From: Numida meleagris
Taxonomy: Eukaryota > Chordata > Aves > Galliformes > Numididae
Direction: 5' to 3'
Assembly (NCBI RefSeq): GCF_002078875.1
Contig: NC_034413.1
Span: 67,080,802-67,144,801, forward strand
Length of the DNA: 64,000 nucleotides
Positions 1-10,959 of this stretch are shown here, piece by piece (position 1 is the first letter of the stretch; the number at the start of each line of letters is the position of its first letter). The position numbers and the translations under genes were made by a program. The notes beneath the pieces are model-generated. The model made no database searches and was not told the origin of the DNA. It was given only the letters and a program-made list of their open reading frames with translations.

Positions 1-1267
1 GTTCTTAAAAACTCCTGAGGCTTTATATGCAAAAAGCTGAGCACATTCCTCTACAAGCAAAAAATAAAAACACTTTAAGCTGAGAGAAAGGAAGGCAAAG
101 GAGGCAGGTTACGATGCGCATATCCTTTTCAGTGCTGCTTATTTCCTTTGTTTATATAGGTGGGACAATGTTCGTTTCAGGGCAGAATTAAACAGCAAGA
201 AAGAATTAAAGCAGCGATGTACAAAACAAGCTTACCGTAATGGAAACTGATGAAAATTTGGAAACTATCTCACGAAAATGAGGCAAGGTAAAGCCAAACC
301 ACTGCTCTCCCACAGAACTTGGCATGCTCTTTCCCCCTTCCTTCTGTTCCCAACAATTTTTAATCCATTAGAGCAGAAAACCGATGCTTCCCTGTCTTTA
401 ATGCATCTTTTACTTTTTGTTCTGAAAAAGGCAGGCAATGTATTCGGAGTAGCTACAGGCTAGCAGTTTAACTCCATTCATCTGCTCTGGTGTTTTAACT
501 GCTCCAGTTTTGCACTGATATATTTTGAATGAATATCACCTATGACTGTGTTGGTAAATGGAAACAAATTACTTTAACAGCCAAACAGAAGCACTGGGAT
601 ATTGGGCCCTTCTTTATTTTTCCCTGCACCTCTGCAGAATTCGTATGAAAATGTGGCAAGAACTAATTTACATGTCCATATCCCACTAGGTAAGTCCTAT
701 TAATACATTTAATACAATTATTTTATATTACTATTAAATCAGAAACAGTGTTTATGGATTGCTCTTTTTCAGATGCGATCATTCATCATTTGAAGGAGCT
801 TTTATTTGTATAAATGTAAGACAAGCCTTATTTTAATAACATAACATTTTTCTCTATAGAAACAATATTTCAGCCCAAAATGTAAGATGTGGAATATATT
901 TGCTTTATCAACTGGAACTTCTGAAGTAATAAAAATAAGCACTACTGTTCAGTTTCCAACAGCAAGCCGACACTGTAACTGGAGGAACCAGTTTTACCCA
1001 GCTGCACTAAGTACCATCCTAGTTTCCTCCCTCACTTGAAATCTGAAGGCTCAGAGTTCAAACCCGAAAACCTTCCCAGGATTGTAATGGCTGTTGTGTC
1101 CTTGCCCAGGTCTGACTTCCACAGCTCAGATGTGAGCTGGGGGCTGGGGAAAACCATCCCTTGACCTGGGCGGCAGCAGCAGCCTCACCAACCCTGGCCG
1201 TCTCGCTCCTCATCCTCCTGGATGAAGGCTGCTCTTCCTGCAGACCTCCCAAACCTCTCAGGGCAGG
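1..1267. other. AT-rich non-coding flank, no gene seen
   Basis: I see no gene or recognisable repeat here. The sequence is AT-rich up to about 1000 and becomes GC-richer from about 1040 to 1267 just before the LTR. Stop codons are frequent in all frames and the open stretches show no family resemblance. A string resembling a tRNA B box near 1050 has no matching A box or cloverleaf. Confidence 0.6.
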
Positions 1268-1272
1268 CAGAG

Positions 1273-1799
1273 TGTCAACGGTTTACGGGCGTTAGGCCCG
1301 ATTCTGTGACAAAGGGGACGGGGGACCCACGGGCCCACGTCCCGGGAAAAGGGGAAAGGGGAAAAGGGTAGGGAGATGGCCCTGAGAGCAAAGAACAGCG
1401 GCAACAATCTGAGGAGAAACAAACTAATTTACTAAATAAAATATCGGAATGCCAAACAACACTATAGTACAATATAATTACAATTTAAGCTGATAAATCC
1501 AATACAGAGAGAGAGAATGTCCCAAAATCAAGGTAGGCCTTACTCTACTACCGACGATAAGACGGCTGGAGAGCGAGGTGCTGCCAGGACGAGAGACGGC
1601 GGAAAAAGGGACGAGGTCTCATGATCTGCAAGTTTTTATACTGCGAGCTTTTATCTTTTCCCTCCGGCTGGAAAATGGTAACAGAGGAGCAAAGTGCCGT
1701 GGGGAATGTAGTAGTCCTTCTCTTCTGAGAACCAGGTACATTCACTACATGATGTTATGATGTGGAGTACCAATAACCAAAAATCATAAAACCATGACA
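1273..1799 (-). mobile_element. Solo LTR of an avian endogenous retrovirus (ERVL/ERVK-like)
   Basis: Seen: a 527-bp unit whose ends are TGTCA (plus strand, 1273) and TGACA (ending 1799), the usual TG...CA retroviral termini. It is flanked on both sides by the same five bases, CAGAG. Read on the minus strand it starts TGTCATGGTTTTATGA, has a TATA box about 160 bases in, then a GC-richer R/U5-like part with many CpGs, unlike the AT-rich surroundings. I recall very similar LTRs in bird introns but do not assign a family name. A 5-bp target duplication is typical of ERVL; ERV1 usually makes 4 bp and ERVK usually 6. There is no primer binding site, gag, pol or env next to it, so it is a solo LTR, presumably left by recombination between the two LTRs of a provirus. 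I found no canonical AATAAA on the LTR sense strand. Intact ends and target duplication suggest a fairly recent insertion. Confidence 0.9.
1634..1640 (-). promoter_or_regulatory. TATA box of the solo LTR
   Basis: The minus strand reads TATAAAA, about 160 bases inside the LTR from its 5' end, where a U3 core promoter is expected. Transcription from it would run toward lower coordinates and out of the LTR at 1273 into the flanking DNA. Whether it is active cannot be told from sequence. Confidence 0.6.
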
Positions 1800-1804
1800 C
1801 AGAG

Positions 1805-3245
1805 GTACATCAGTGTCCTCCACAATTATTCCGACTGCATTGTGAAAAATTGCTACATTGCAGGAATGCAAGTTTGACCTCTCAAGTCCATTACGCCTTG
1901 ACTGTGGAAAGGCTGCCAGCAGTCAGCATTTGCAAGCAATTAATAAAAAGCACTGGGAGATTCAAGATACCATTACTCTTCCCGTCATTAGACTTAAATA
2001 CCTAGCTCTGACAAGGCTGTGGTTGGCGAAATCTGACTTTTAAGAGCTTCTATGGTATGCAATTTTGCATCCCATAGTTTGCATAGTGTGTTGAAATTTC
2101 CAAAGTGCATATTGAAAAAAAACCAATGCATCAATAGCGAGGAGCACCCTATCTATCCTGAAAGGATGACTTAGTCAACATGGAGCAGGTCACAAGGCTT
2201 TATGGCAAAGCCTGATGCACGCAATGAGAATGGTCCTGGAATGCTGTGCTGGTAGGAGATACACATATGCCACATCTCACAGAGATTGATGGTTCTCTAA
2301 GACTTAAAAAAATCTCTCTATATAAGAAAATGCAATTCACATGTGAACATGTGCACAAGTCCATCATTAATGAAATGGAAAAATGTCTTTTTTAAGAAGG
2401 ACAGAGAACTGGAACATTATTCATCACTTTCCCACCCCACGCAGAGGACACAGCAGATTAAAACAAGCAAAGAATACAAACACATTGTTCCATGGTCACC
2501 CAAAGCTTTAAATTTGGGGAATATTATGCTTGTTGTGCTCTTGTTAACCTTCTAGAACCAGCACGTTATGATTTATTATTAATGAAAATAAGCTGAGATA
2601 TGTCCTTCGGGGAGTAGGGATACTCTAAAAACTCAGTTCCAATCAGCACACTCCCTCTTTGAAGTACGTATGATTATTTAAGAAGTTACGGTACAATTTC
2701 AGGTCCTCTCGCAAATGGATATATTTTATTAAGTTATTTTTATTAAGTAATGAAGGCACTGGCGACAACAGACAACGCAAGTGGCACTGTGGCAATGGGC
2801 AGCCTCAACTCCACATCGAAAGACGCGCGTGCTGCTTGGCAGCCTGTAACCAGCACAGCAACAGCCCTCCATGCTGACAACAAGCAAACAACAACTGCCT
2901 GTGCACGCTGCTGATGGCTTGGTGCGGGCAGAACAGCAAGACGAGTTATTCTTGGCAAAACTGACTTATTCCCGCTAATATGTTTGTATTATTATGCTCT
3001 CCTTTGAGGTATAGATAGATTACGATCAAAGGCGGTGTCGGGCGATTTCTCCCTTTTATCCAGCTTTCCGTTTCATCATTTACAATAGAGAAGTCCATTT
3101 GTCCACAGCTGAACAGGGTTTTGTTGAATCATGAAGGCTGATCAAACTTTGGCTGAAGAGGAGCGCTGTGGATAATAACTCACTGCCTCCTTCCCCATCC
3201 CTGAAGAACCCGATGCTGCAGATAAGAGATTCTCCTCATCTCATC
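1805..3245. other. Non-coding stretch without recognisable elements
   Basis: The stretch is AT-rich with a small GC- and CpG-richer island at about 2750-2950 that keeps a minus-strand frame of about 70 codons open. That frame resembles no known protein and has no start context or neighbouring exon signal worth reporting. I see no repeat I can name. Confidence 0.5.
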
Positions 3246-3395
3246 TTAATAATGCTTAGCACTTTACAAGCTCTGCTTCAAAGGGTTACACAGACGTGAA
3301 CTGTCACAAAGCCCCAGTGAGATAGCAAGGTATTATCTTCATGTACAAGATATCAAAAAGAATACCCTGAGCCCGGAGAGCCTTCCTGACACCTC
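3246..3395 (-). mobile_element. Ancient MIR-like (CORE) SINE fragment
   Basis: The plus strand carries, in order, the pieces of an antisense MIR element: a GCTTAGCACTTTACA block, CTTCAAAG, then CCCCAGTGAGATAGCAAGG followed by TATTATCTTCATGTACAAGAT. These correspond to the 'cttagcacttta', 'cttcaaag', 'ccctgtgaggtaggtattattatcc' and 'ttttacagat' blocks of amniote MIR consensus sequences in the same order and spacing. The copy is heavily diverged, as expected for a SINE that stopped moving before birds and mammals split. Assignment is from memory of the consensus; a profile search against MIR models would settle it. Confidence 0.6.
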
Positions 3396-3699
3396 GTGAT
3401 GGACAGGGGCACCGGGTCAGAGATGGCATTAGATCTCAGAGGTTCTTTGCTGTCAGTTTAATCTCTAAATATACTTTCACCCCATCTGTCTCTGAATATT
3501 AACTATTCATAGAAGCATTGTCTCCTCCTCTCTCAACCCAGATTCTTCATTTTCAGTGTTACTAGCATGATAATTACACAAAATTGAACTATTAGCACCA
3601 ATTTCTATACAAATCTACAAACTGTGAAGCATAGCCTCAGTGTCACATTGTCCAGAAGAGAAGACGGGCACGATTTAATTGAATATGACTTTTCTTCTT

Positions 3700-3775
3700 T
3701 ATCTAATTCATTTCCTAACAACCTCATGACACGGGTAATATTTCTCCCCTTTAATGGATGGATGAAGTGGCATTC
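3700..3775 (-). mobile_element. Second ancient MIR-like SINE fragment
   Basis: CTAATTCATTTCCTAACAAC, then CTCATGACACGGGTAATATT and CTCCCCTTTAATGGATGGAT follow the order of the antisense MIR core (ctaattaatcctcacaacaccc, tgaggtaggtaatattatcccc, attttacagatgg). It lies about 300 bases downstream of another fragment in the same orientation that contains the same core, so these are two copies rather than two pieces of one. Strongly diverged; called from memory of the consensus. Confidence 0.55.
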
Positions 3776-6700
3776 CCTCGGCTCCCATCTCTGCTGTGCT
3801 CTCCTCTTCCTTCAGCCACTTGGGCTGCGCTTGAGCTCATATCCCTGGAGCTCATCCTCAAAGCAGAGACCCCACAGGTCTGCAGGGAGCATGCAGTCCG
3901 TGCTGCCACTGGCAGCATCCTGCATCTGGTGCCCTGCCTTGGCCACCAAATTTATTGGCACTAGGGAAGAGAGCAGGAGGATGATACAATTCCCCAGCCA
4001 TCTGGCTATGGTACCCATTTTCTTAACCTTGTCTATGCTAAATAGCATAATAAATTTTGAAATAAGACTTTGAGGTGGCTCCAGGGATCCTTTATTATGA
4101 CAGTATGAGTCTGTTACTAACAAATATTATCAGCGATAGTTCATCTCCAAATGTACGTACATCCTCTTATTTTAGTTTTAGGTTTTCTAGCTATCTTCGT
4201 TGGTAAACTTTTCTCCTGTGCAACCTTGCTCCGTGCACTCAGAACTACGGCAGTAAAATAAATCCATCAGTCTGGGAACTGTAACCACATCATATACAGA
4301 CAGCAGCCTTCACAGGGAGTTGGAAAACTTGAAAGCAATTTTAGCTTTCCCCGCTGCTCTGACCCTATTACTTCAGCAGATGAGAAAGCGAGAGAAATGA
4401 ATTCCCCGGCACGGTGAGACTTGTTCAGGGCCAAGGCGGGATGGGGGTCTGCACCGTGCAACTGTGGGGCCGAGCAGGGCTGCAACTCCAGTCCTCCTGC
4501 TGACTCAACACTCACCATTGGCCTGGGGAGTGACCCAAACCAGCACTCATTTTCCAAGGAGACTCTCCTTCTAAAGGCAAAAAAAAAAAGACTGCCATTG
4601 GTTTCACTAACGATTTTAATCTAAATAGATTTGCTGGTTTACTGCTGATTTCAATCTAAATAGAAACGAGCCAAAATGAGGGGACAAATTTCTTTAAAAT
4701 TTGGTGAAACACATGAGTGCAGATGAGTCCTTTACGCATTTGCTGGTCTCAGCTCTCCTAATGAAAACATTTTATTCTTTCCACCATACTGCACAGCCAC
4801 CAAATTAATTCTCCACTGTAATTATATTTGTAAATTGTCTGAGTTAGGTTTGCAAACCGAACCTACAGAGAGAGGAGGAAAAAACACATCTGCAAGATCA
4901 GGATTGTTCCATGTGGGTTTTTCCTTGTTTATTTTTCTCCCCTATTACCAAATTCAAATTCATTGCTATAGTACTTTTTGATTAATTGTAATTAATTAAC
5001 CTTAGAGGAAGCCTTTAAGTTGCTATTATATGCTCTTTTTTTTTCTCCTGTTTTTCTCATAAGACTGGTTTGGGGAGATGCTAGGTTAAAGAAGGATTCA
5101 AAAATCCCCAATACTAAGACCAAATGCTAATTTACTTGAGGTTTCATCTGAATTTCCTAGTTTAAACTGCTGTCCTTCCCCTCTCTGAAAACATCCTGCC
5201 CCCACACAGCACAATCATGAAGAAAAATAAAGGGAATAATTTCCTTTCGTTGATTTCTTTACGCAGTGGTTCCATAGCTAACACACATTATGGCCCTGCA
5301 GTATTTCATAACTGCTGTTTTCTAGAGAATGAGCCCAATCAGCACATGGATGGAAACCTGAGCAGCGCAGAGGTCTGAGGGAGCCTGGTGCCATTAGATG
5401 CCAGCAGAACAGTGGACGTACACAATGATCTGTTTTCTACAGTGAGACTGCAGAGCAGGGACACTTCTTTGGCCCTGCTGAATGAAAACCTGGCTTGCAG
5501 CAGAGCAACTGGAGCTTAAGAGCTCCCAGACATGTTTTTATGTAAATCAGACTCCATGCATTATTTGAAGACACATTTTGAAATGTAATTTATTAGCGGG
5601 TCATTTTTCCTTAAAGTTGAGTTTCTATTTCACGGAAGACTGGCTTTTGTCAAAGCCTTTCTATGTATCTCAACTTTCACTACGGTTCTACACCCCTATT
5701 ATGAACAGAAGGAGATGAGGGATCATTAACAAGCACAAAGAAATTACACAAGACAATGCTATCAGTTTTAAGCTCACCAGCCATTTCACCTAAGCTTTTA
5801 AATGATGGTAGCCTGCAAAGTATTCTTCAAAACCCTGGGGAAAACATGTACTAGGCACTCACAGATGCACAAAGAGGAAGGAATCCTTTGCCCATTATTG
5901 CTGGCTCGAGGACCATCCATCCATCAGCACAGCTGTGCCTGTCCAAGGCTTCTCCATGGGACTTCCCAAAGATGGGGAAGTGTTGGGCTGAGGACCCTGA
6001 AGTGGTACCCAAGCAGACTCCTGAGGTGTGTGGAAGCTGCCCCACGTCTCGTGCCCACTGGCCTGGAGTGATCAATGCATGATGCATGGCCCCAGAAATA
6101 AAACAAATGACAGCAATAACCTCAATGGGAGAAAGGAGTGGGAAAAAGCAGGGAGGGCAACCAAAGGACATGAAAATAGATAGCCTTATTCTCTGTGAGT
6201 GAAGGGCGTTGGGATAGAGGAAGATAGTCAAAAGGTAGCTTTAGTTTTTATAACAGCTGGCCTGACCCGGCCAGTGCATTCGTTTTGCAGTAACAGTTAA
6301 AAACTGTGGTTTGGGATCAGGACTTGAAAACGCTAAGTGCTGCACAAACAGTGATCCCAGCCAGAGAGTCCCCACAACAACCATTTCCCAACCCAAAGAG
6401 AACAGAGGCAGCAGCCACGTCCAAGAAAAGGTTAAAGCAGCACGCGGTGACAGTGAAATGATGATAATCAGCACCACAGCCAGCAGCTACAGCGTGCAAA
6501 TGCATAGCTATTATGGGGAGGGCTTTAAAACTGCATGAGAGGCAAGTGTGAGGAAAGGACCTACGTCTGAAGGTCTAATTGTTACAGCAGCTCCATAGAG
6601 CAGCATAGAAAGAAGTGGAGAATTGCTTTAAGACAAATTGACTAAGCCTTGCTGGCAATGATGTATGACTGGAGACATAGGTGGTAGCAAAAGAGAGATA

Positions 6701-8894
6701 ACAACAGCATACAGGTAGTGTGGGAACCTTTAAAGATGAATAGTTTTTATTTGGTGACCCCATTTTCCTCTGCTATCGGGATGTGTTCTTACAGGCACAC
6801 CAGCCCTTGCTCCCTGGTGTCTTTTATCCACGATGTTTTAAGTGGAAAATGCATGTTTCTTTCAGTACTCAGGCGAAGCTGCCAATAATCATAGGAAAAA
6901 AAACCCTAACTGCTCTGGTGTAGTGGTTGTCGTTCTTGGAGACTCGCATAACACTTGTCTAAAAATCCATCTAATAGCGGCACAGTTTAGTCCAAAGGAG
7001 ACCATAATACTGCGTAATCAATGCAACTATGCTTAAAACTCAGTCTGTCGATACGCCCTTTCAAAAAAGTATTTCCAAAGGCTGCTTTCCGACTGAAGGC
7101 TTCAGCACTTAACGCATATATGCCTTTTTGTAGACTTTCTCCAATCACAGTTCCACAATGCAGCCTTCAGATGTATAAATCGTGCATTTATCTACAAGCA
7201 TCTGCGCTTGATTCCAGCCTGGCTTTTGCAAGAGACTGCAATTATCATCTAGGGGAAAAAAAGAAATCTACATTTTACTAAAATAACCTTTACATATAAC
7301 AGCCATTCTCTTACCCGGCACACATTAGAGGCACCACCAAGAGAATCCAGTTTGGAAGCCTTTTCAGCTAGGATGGAAGGAGGTGATTCTTCTCTCTCAC
7401 ATACCTCACTTTCACTTTTGGGTTCCCGCATTCTAATTACTCCAGCAATTGCTGCATGTTTCTCTAACACCTTTCCAACCTGCACTTACAGCAAAAGGGA
7501 TGGCTTCTAATGTCGTCAGACATCAAGTTTGCTTTGTATCGTGGAGAAGCGGGTGCTCCTGAGGAAGAACCACAACCATGTTGATGAGGGATGGAGAGAG
7601 CAGATTGTCATCTGCTGCCATCCCAGCCAGGCCACCAGGCCCAACCTGAGAGCAGAATTATTTCTTTGGTGCTTGGGCAAGAATGGGGGAAGTACAACTT
7701 CCAAACTGCAAAACCTCAGTGGCATCTTTTGCTCAGCTGGTAAGCTGTGAATAAGGGCAGTTTAAAGGGGGGATTCAGTTTCCTCATGAGATCTACTACA
7801 GAGGTATTACAATCAATTGATGGCTTTCTAATCAGCTGAAGGCTGCTAAAATTATGAGCATCCTTGCACCAGTGTCCAGCACGGAGCAGAAAGTCCAGGA
7901 GGAGACAGAGAAGTGGCCACTGGCCACAACAGGAGGGTCTGAGCCAGGGGAATGCTGGGCTGGTGCTGGAAGTAGCTCTGCCATTCACATTGGGCAGTCT
8001 GGGAGCACAACCTCCTGTGACCCGCATTGGTATGGCCATTAATTGGCATGTATCAGCCCAATAAGGAATGATAAGGGCTCAGATTTTGCGTGTTGCAAGG
8101 CAGAATCAATCTTTCGGGAAAAAAAAAAAGTCACATTTCACAAGTCTTTTCAACCTGTATCAGTGTGAATACCAAAGCCTCTGCCCAGCTCTAACAGAGA
8201 AAAGAAGAACCTCACTCCCTGGACGTGATGATGATGCTGTGTTTCCACACTGCTTCGGCTCAGCCATCCCCATCCCATGGGTGACCCTGTGTGCATCCAC
8301 ATCCCTTTTATTCCAGCAGTCCCCGCTGCCAGCCCTCGTATCAGCCAGGACAGCAGAGCCGAGGAGATGCAGGGCCAGAGGTTAAAAGACGGGGCGGGAG
8401 GTGTGAAGACACTTATATATGGACCTGTCACATATCTTGGGGGAGTCTCATGAATTTTTGCAGCTCTGCTACGTACTTTTGCAGAAATTGATGAACTATC
8501 ATGCTTTTTCTCCCAGAGCCACAATAGCCTCGACTCTGACGAAAAGAGCACCGAGGTCCGAGCGAGGAGACCATGAGTTATCATCTCGGCTCTTCTGCTG
8601 ACTGCCCATAATATTTCTCTGCTCTTTATAATTCTTAATAACCAAGGTCTTCAGTCCCTGCCAGGGGACAGATAACTGTAATTTACCAAATGTATAGCTA
8701 TGGTGGCAGAGAGGTTGGCCAGGTCATTGCAGGCAGACCTGGGAAGAGAGCGTGCTGTCTCTCATCCTTTTGCTCTTTCAGGAGCAGACAGCAAACAGTA
8801 AGACTGTTGAAGGGCCGGCTGTCTGGCTGGCAGGTCACCTAATGATCACATAATGAGATCACAGAAGGAGATTTATCAGTCTGGAATTTTTGGC
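3776..8894. other. Gene-free stretch, mixed composition
   Basis: No gene or confident repeat is visible in about 5 kb. Composition alternates between AT-rich parts (for example 4900-5060 and 6800-7050) and GC-richer parts (5880-6080, 7840-8400). The GC-richer parts keep several overlapping frames open on both strands, which is the expected effect of composition and not evidence of coding. Near the end, 8840-8863 holds two near-identical TAATGA-containing units. Confidence 0.5.
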
Positions 8895-8922
8895 TTTTTT
8901 TTTTTTTTTTTTTTTTTTTTTT
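8895..8922. repeat. Poly(T) tract, 28 bases
   Basis: An uninterrupted run of 28 T. The sequence to its right, read on the minus strand as the possible body of a retrocopy, has no AATAAA near the tract, so I do not call it a poly(A) tail. Confidence 0.95.
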
Positions 8923-9752
8923 GCATTTGTGATATTACGCACTGTATTTGACATCGAAGATTTTAAGACTCATTCACAAATATTTATACCAACCAGAGCA
9001 ACATATACAATGAGTTTCTTTCTGCTGGGTAAAGATCCCAGAGGACAAAAGAAGGACTAGAGGGAACGTTGGCTGATCACCCAATTAGCAAAAAATTGAA
9101 TTTAAATTAATGTGATGAACCAGGCGAGCTATAAAAAGGAGGCTAAACTGCAAAATGAGCTGCATATAGGAGAAACTGGAAGCTTATGGATCTTAGCACA
9201 TGCTGAAGAACTTATCCTACGCCACGGGTGATGAAATTCGGGAGGACAGTACATGAGTTTTTATTCTGTTTATAGCAAATCAAAGCCTGCTTGAAATCGT
9301 CTTACAGCCATTATGTTCAACCTAAAAATTGCATCTTTACAGTGAAAAAACCACTTTCTTCACCACATAATAATAAAACTCGTTAGAGAAACCAGGCTTC
9401 CCAAAGGCTTTTGCACGTTTGAAAGTAGAGGCCCGAGTCCAACCCAAGCAATTAGGAGGTAACCTCCACTGCCATCAAACAGATGGCTCCAATAAGAAAT
9501 AAGTTTCCTGAACCTAATTTGCTGGTAGATTTCTTTATAGCAAAGGTACAAAAAGCTGTGTGAGTGAACACTGATCTATTCCCCTTAGCTGCGCAGTTTA
9601 GCAACAGATAACTCACAAAGGCAGAGGCCGACCGTCCCCCAAAGCACTCACAGCACAGAAGGCAGAACACTGTGTATCCTTCTGCATACCTCGGTTTGAG
9701 AAACACAGCTAAGTCTTGGTGGGGTGATTAAGGAGAAGGAAATTAGAAAAGG
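8923..9752. other. AT-rich non-coding stretch
   Basis: No gene or named repeat is seen. A TATAAAA-like string near 9130 stands alone without other promoter signals or CpG enrichment. Confidence 0.5.
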
Positions 9753-9945
9753 CTTGGTCCGTTTAGCCTAGCAAAATGAGGTCTGAGAAGGGATATAATC
9801 GTTCCTTATAGGTACATTTGGAAGTAAACAGCAGGGAGGGAGAATTGTTATTTAACTTTAAAGGCTGACAAACAAGATTGAGGGGCTGTAAATTGTTCAT
9901 GAATAAATTTATATTGGAATTTAGGAGATTTCTGACAACTTACAG
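9753..9945 (+). mobile_element. Ancient, highly diverged CR1-type LINE fragment
   Basis: GGTCCGTTTAGCCTAGCAAA and TGAGGTCTGAGAAGGGATAT resemble the 'tttagcctagaaaagagaaggctgagaggggatatgat' block of the CR1/L3 ORF2 C-terminal region. Further along, TTATATTGGAATTTAGGAGA resembles 'cagactggaaataaggcgcaaatt' at the right distance. The frame is broken by many changes. It is clearly older than the other CR1 copies in this window and lacks the modern tail. Which old CR1 subfamily it belongs to cannot be told by eye. Confidence 0.6.
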
Positions 9946-10894
9946 GCCTCCCAAACAAGCTAGTACAGGCAAATTGATTTGCAAGGAAGCTTGATATCTT
10001 CTTGGATAAAATAAGGTAGGGCAGGTGAGATCTTGGGAGACAGAAATTAAGGTTTTTGATATAGGACTCAGGAGTATGATTCACTGTGACTGCTGTGATT
10101 TGGGTAGAGGATGACTTGATAGCCTCGTGTGGCCTTTTACAAGGAAGTCCCTGGGAGTTTCATCTTGTTGGCCATGCCCCACAGCAGCAATGAGTGCTAA
10201 ATGCTCAAGATCAAGAAATGGTTTTCCAGGTGAAATGCTGTTTCCAGGATTAAAGAGGCAGATTCACTTTTGGGCTGTTGTTTGCTGGCCTTTAGTATTT
10301 GTGCCTCCTGTCTTTGTAAAGTCATGATTTTATCCAGAGTTAAAGAAAACATTCTGGATTATGGATTAACAAAGACAAACCAGAGAGTTGTGGTCATTTG
10401 TGGATAATAAATAGAGATTTGTCTTTATGGTTATATGCACAGTTTCCAGAAATGTGTTAATTAATACAGGCAGCTGAATAATAGCTGGGAATGTTACATT
10501 TGTCGCTGTGTGATCGAAATACTCATATATTTTTGTGCTTTGTTCCCTTCTCCTTTTTAGATACATATTCCATATGAAAACTAATTTTCCTTCTAGAAAA
10601 ATGTCTGCATATGTGATGTTCACTGTAAGTACTTCAAAGTAGCCTCCTCTTTTAAATTTACTGACAAATCCTTAAGCTGCTACCTGCCATCAAGGCTTTT
10701 GCATGTTAGAGAACCACCGAGGTATTCCCAAAGGCTGCCTACATTTCTTATGACAACTGGCAAAAATTAAACTACCAGAGGGATGCACCTGAAAAAAACG
10801 TCACTTTTTGTAAGCTCATAAGCAAGTTTTCATCTGAAAATTAATACATTGGTATCATTTGTATAAATTCATGCTTCTTCCTTTCAAGGCAAGA
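9946..10894. other. Non-coding stretch
   Basis: AT-rich sequence with no recognisable gene or repeat. A plus-strand frame of 66 codons at 10127-10327 does begin with ATG but resembles nothing known. Confidence 0.5.
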
Positions 10895-10959
10895 GTGTTG
10901 GAGCTCGATGATCTTTAAGGTCCCTTCCAAGCTAAGCCATTCTCTGATTCCAGTGTCCC
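10895..10959 (+). mobile_element. CR1 LINE, short 3'-end fragment
   Basis: The block GGAGCTCGATGATCTTTAAG, then GTCCCTTCCAAGCTAAGCC and ATTCTCTGATTCC is the 3' untranslated tail of an avian CR1 element, sense orientation. Only about 65 bases survive; 5' truncation this severe is normal for CR1. Confidence 0.85.

Larger units (their letters stand above)
1268..1804. repeat. 5-bp target-site duplication around the solo LTR
   Basis: CAGAG lies at 1268-1272 and again at 1800-1804, directly abutting the LTR ends. The match does not extend on either side, so the duplication is exactly 5 bp. This fixes both borders of the insertion and shows that the left and right junctions come from a single integration event. 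Confidence 0.9.

Noticed and set aside
1044..1060. B-box-like string AGAGTTCAAACCCG suggesting a tRNA or tRNA-derived SINE
   Set aside because: No A box at the right distance and no cloverleaf can be drawn.
2281..2317. AGAGATT / AATCTCT inverted pair
   Set aside because: Seven-base arms with a 23-base loop are common by chance.
3624..4073. Plus-strand frame of about 150 codons
   Set aside because: It starts with GTG and reads through an antisense MIR-like fragment. An overlapping opposite-strand frame of about 100 codons is open too, showing a composition effect.
5266..5276. CAGTGGTTCC resembling a hAT (Charlie-type) terminal inverted repeat
   Set aside because: No matching inverted end or 8-bp target duplication was found nearby; a 10-base match is expected by chance.
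7771..7800. TTCAGTTTCCTCATGAG resembling the MIR core
   Set aside because: Agreement ends after about 17 bases and lacks the following TGTAAAATGGG block.
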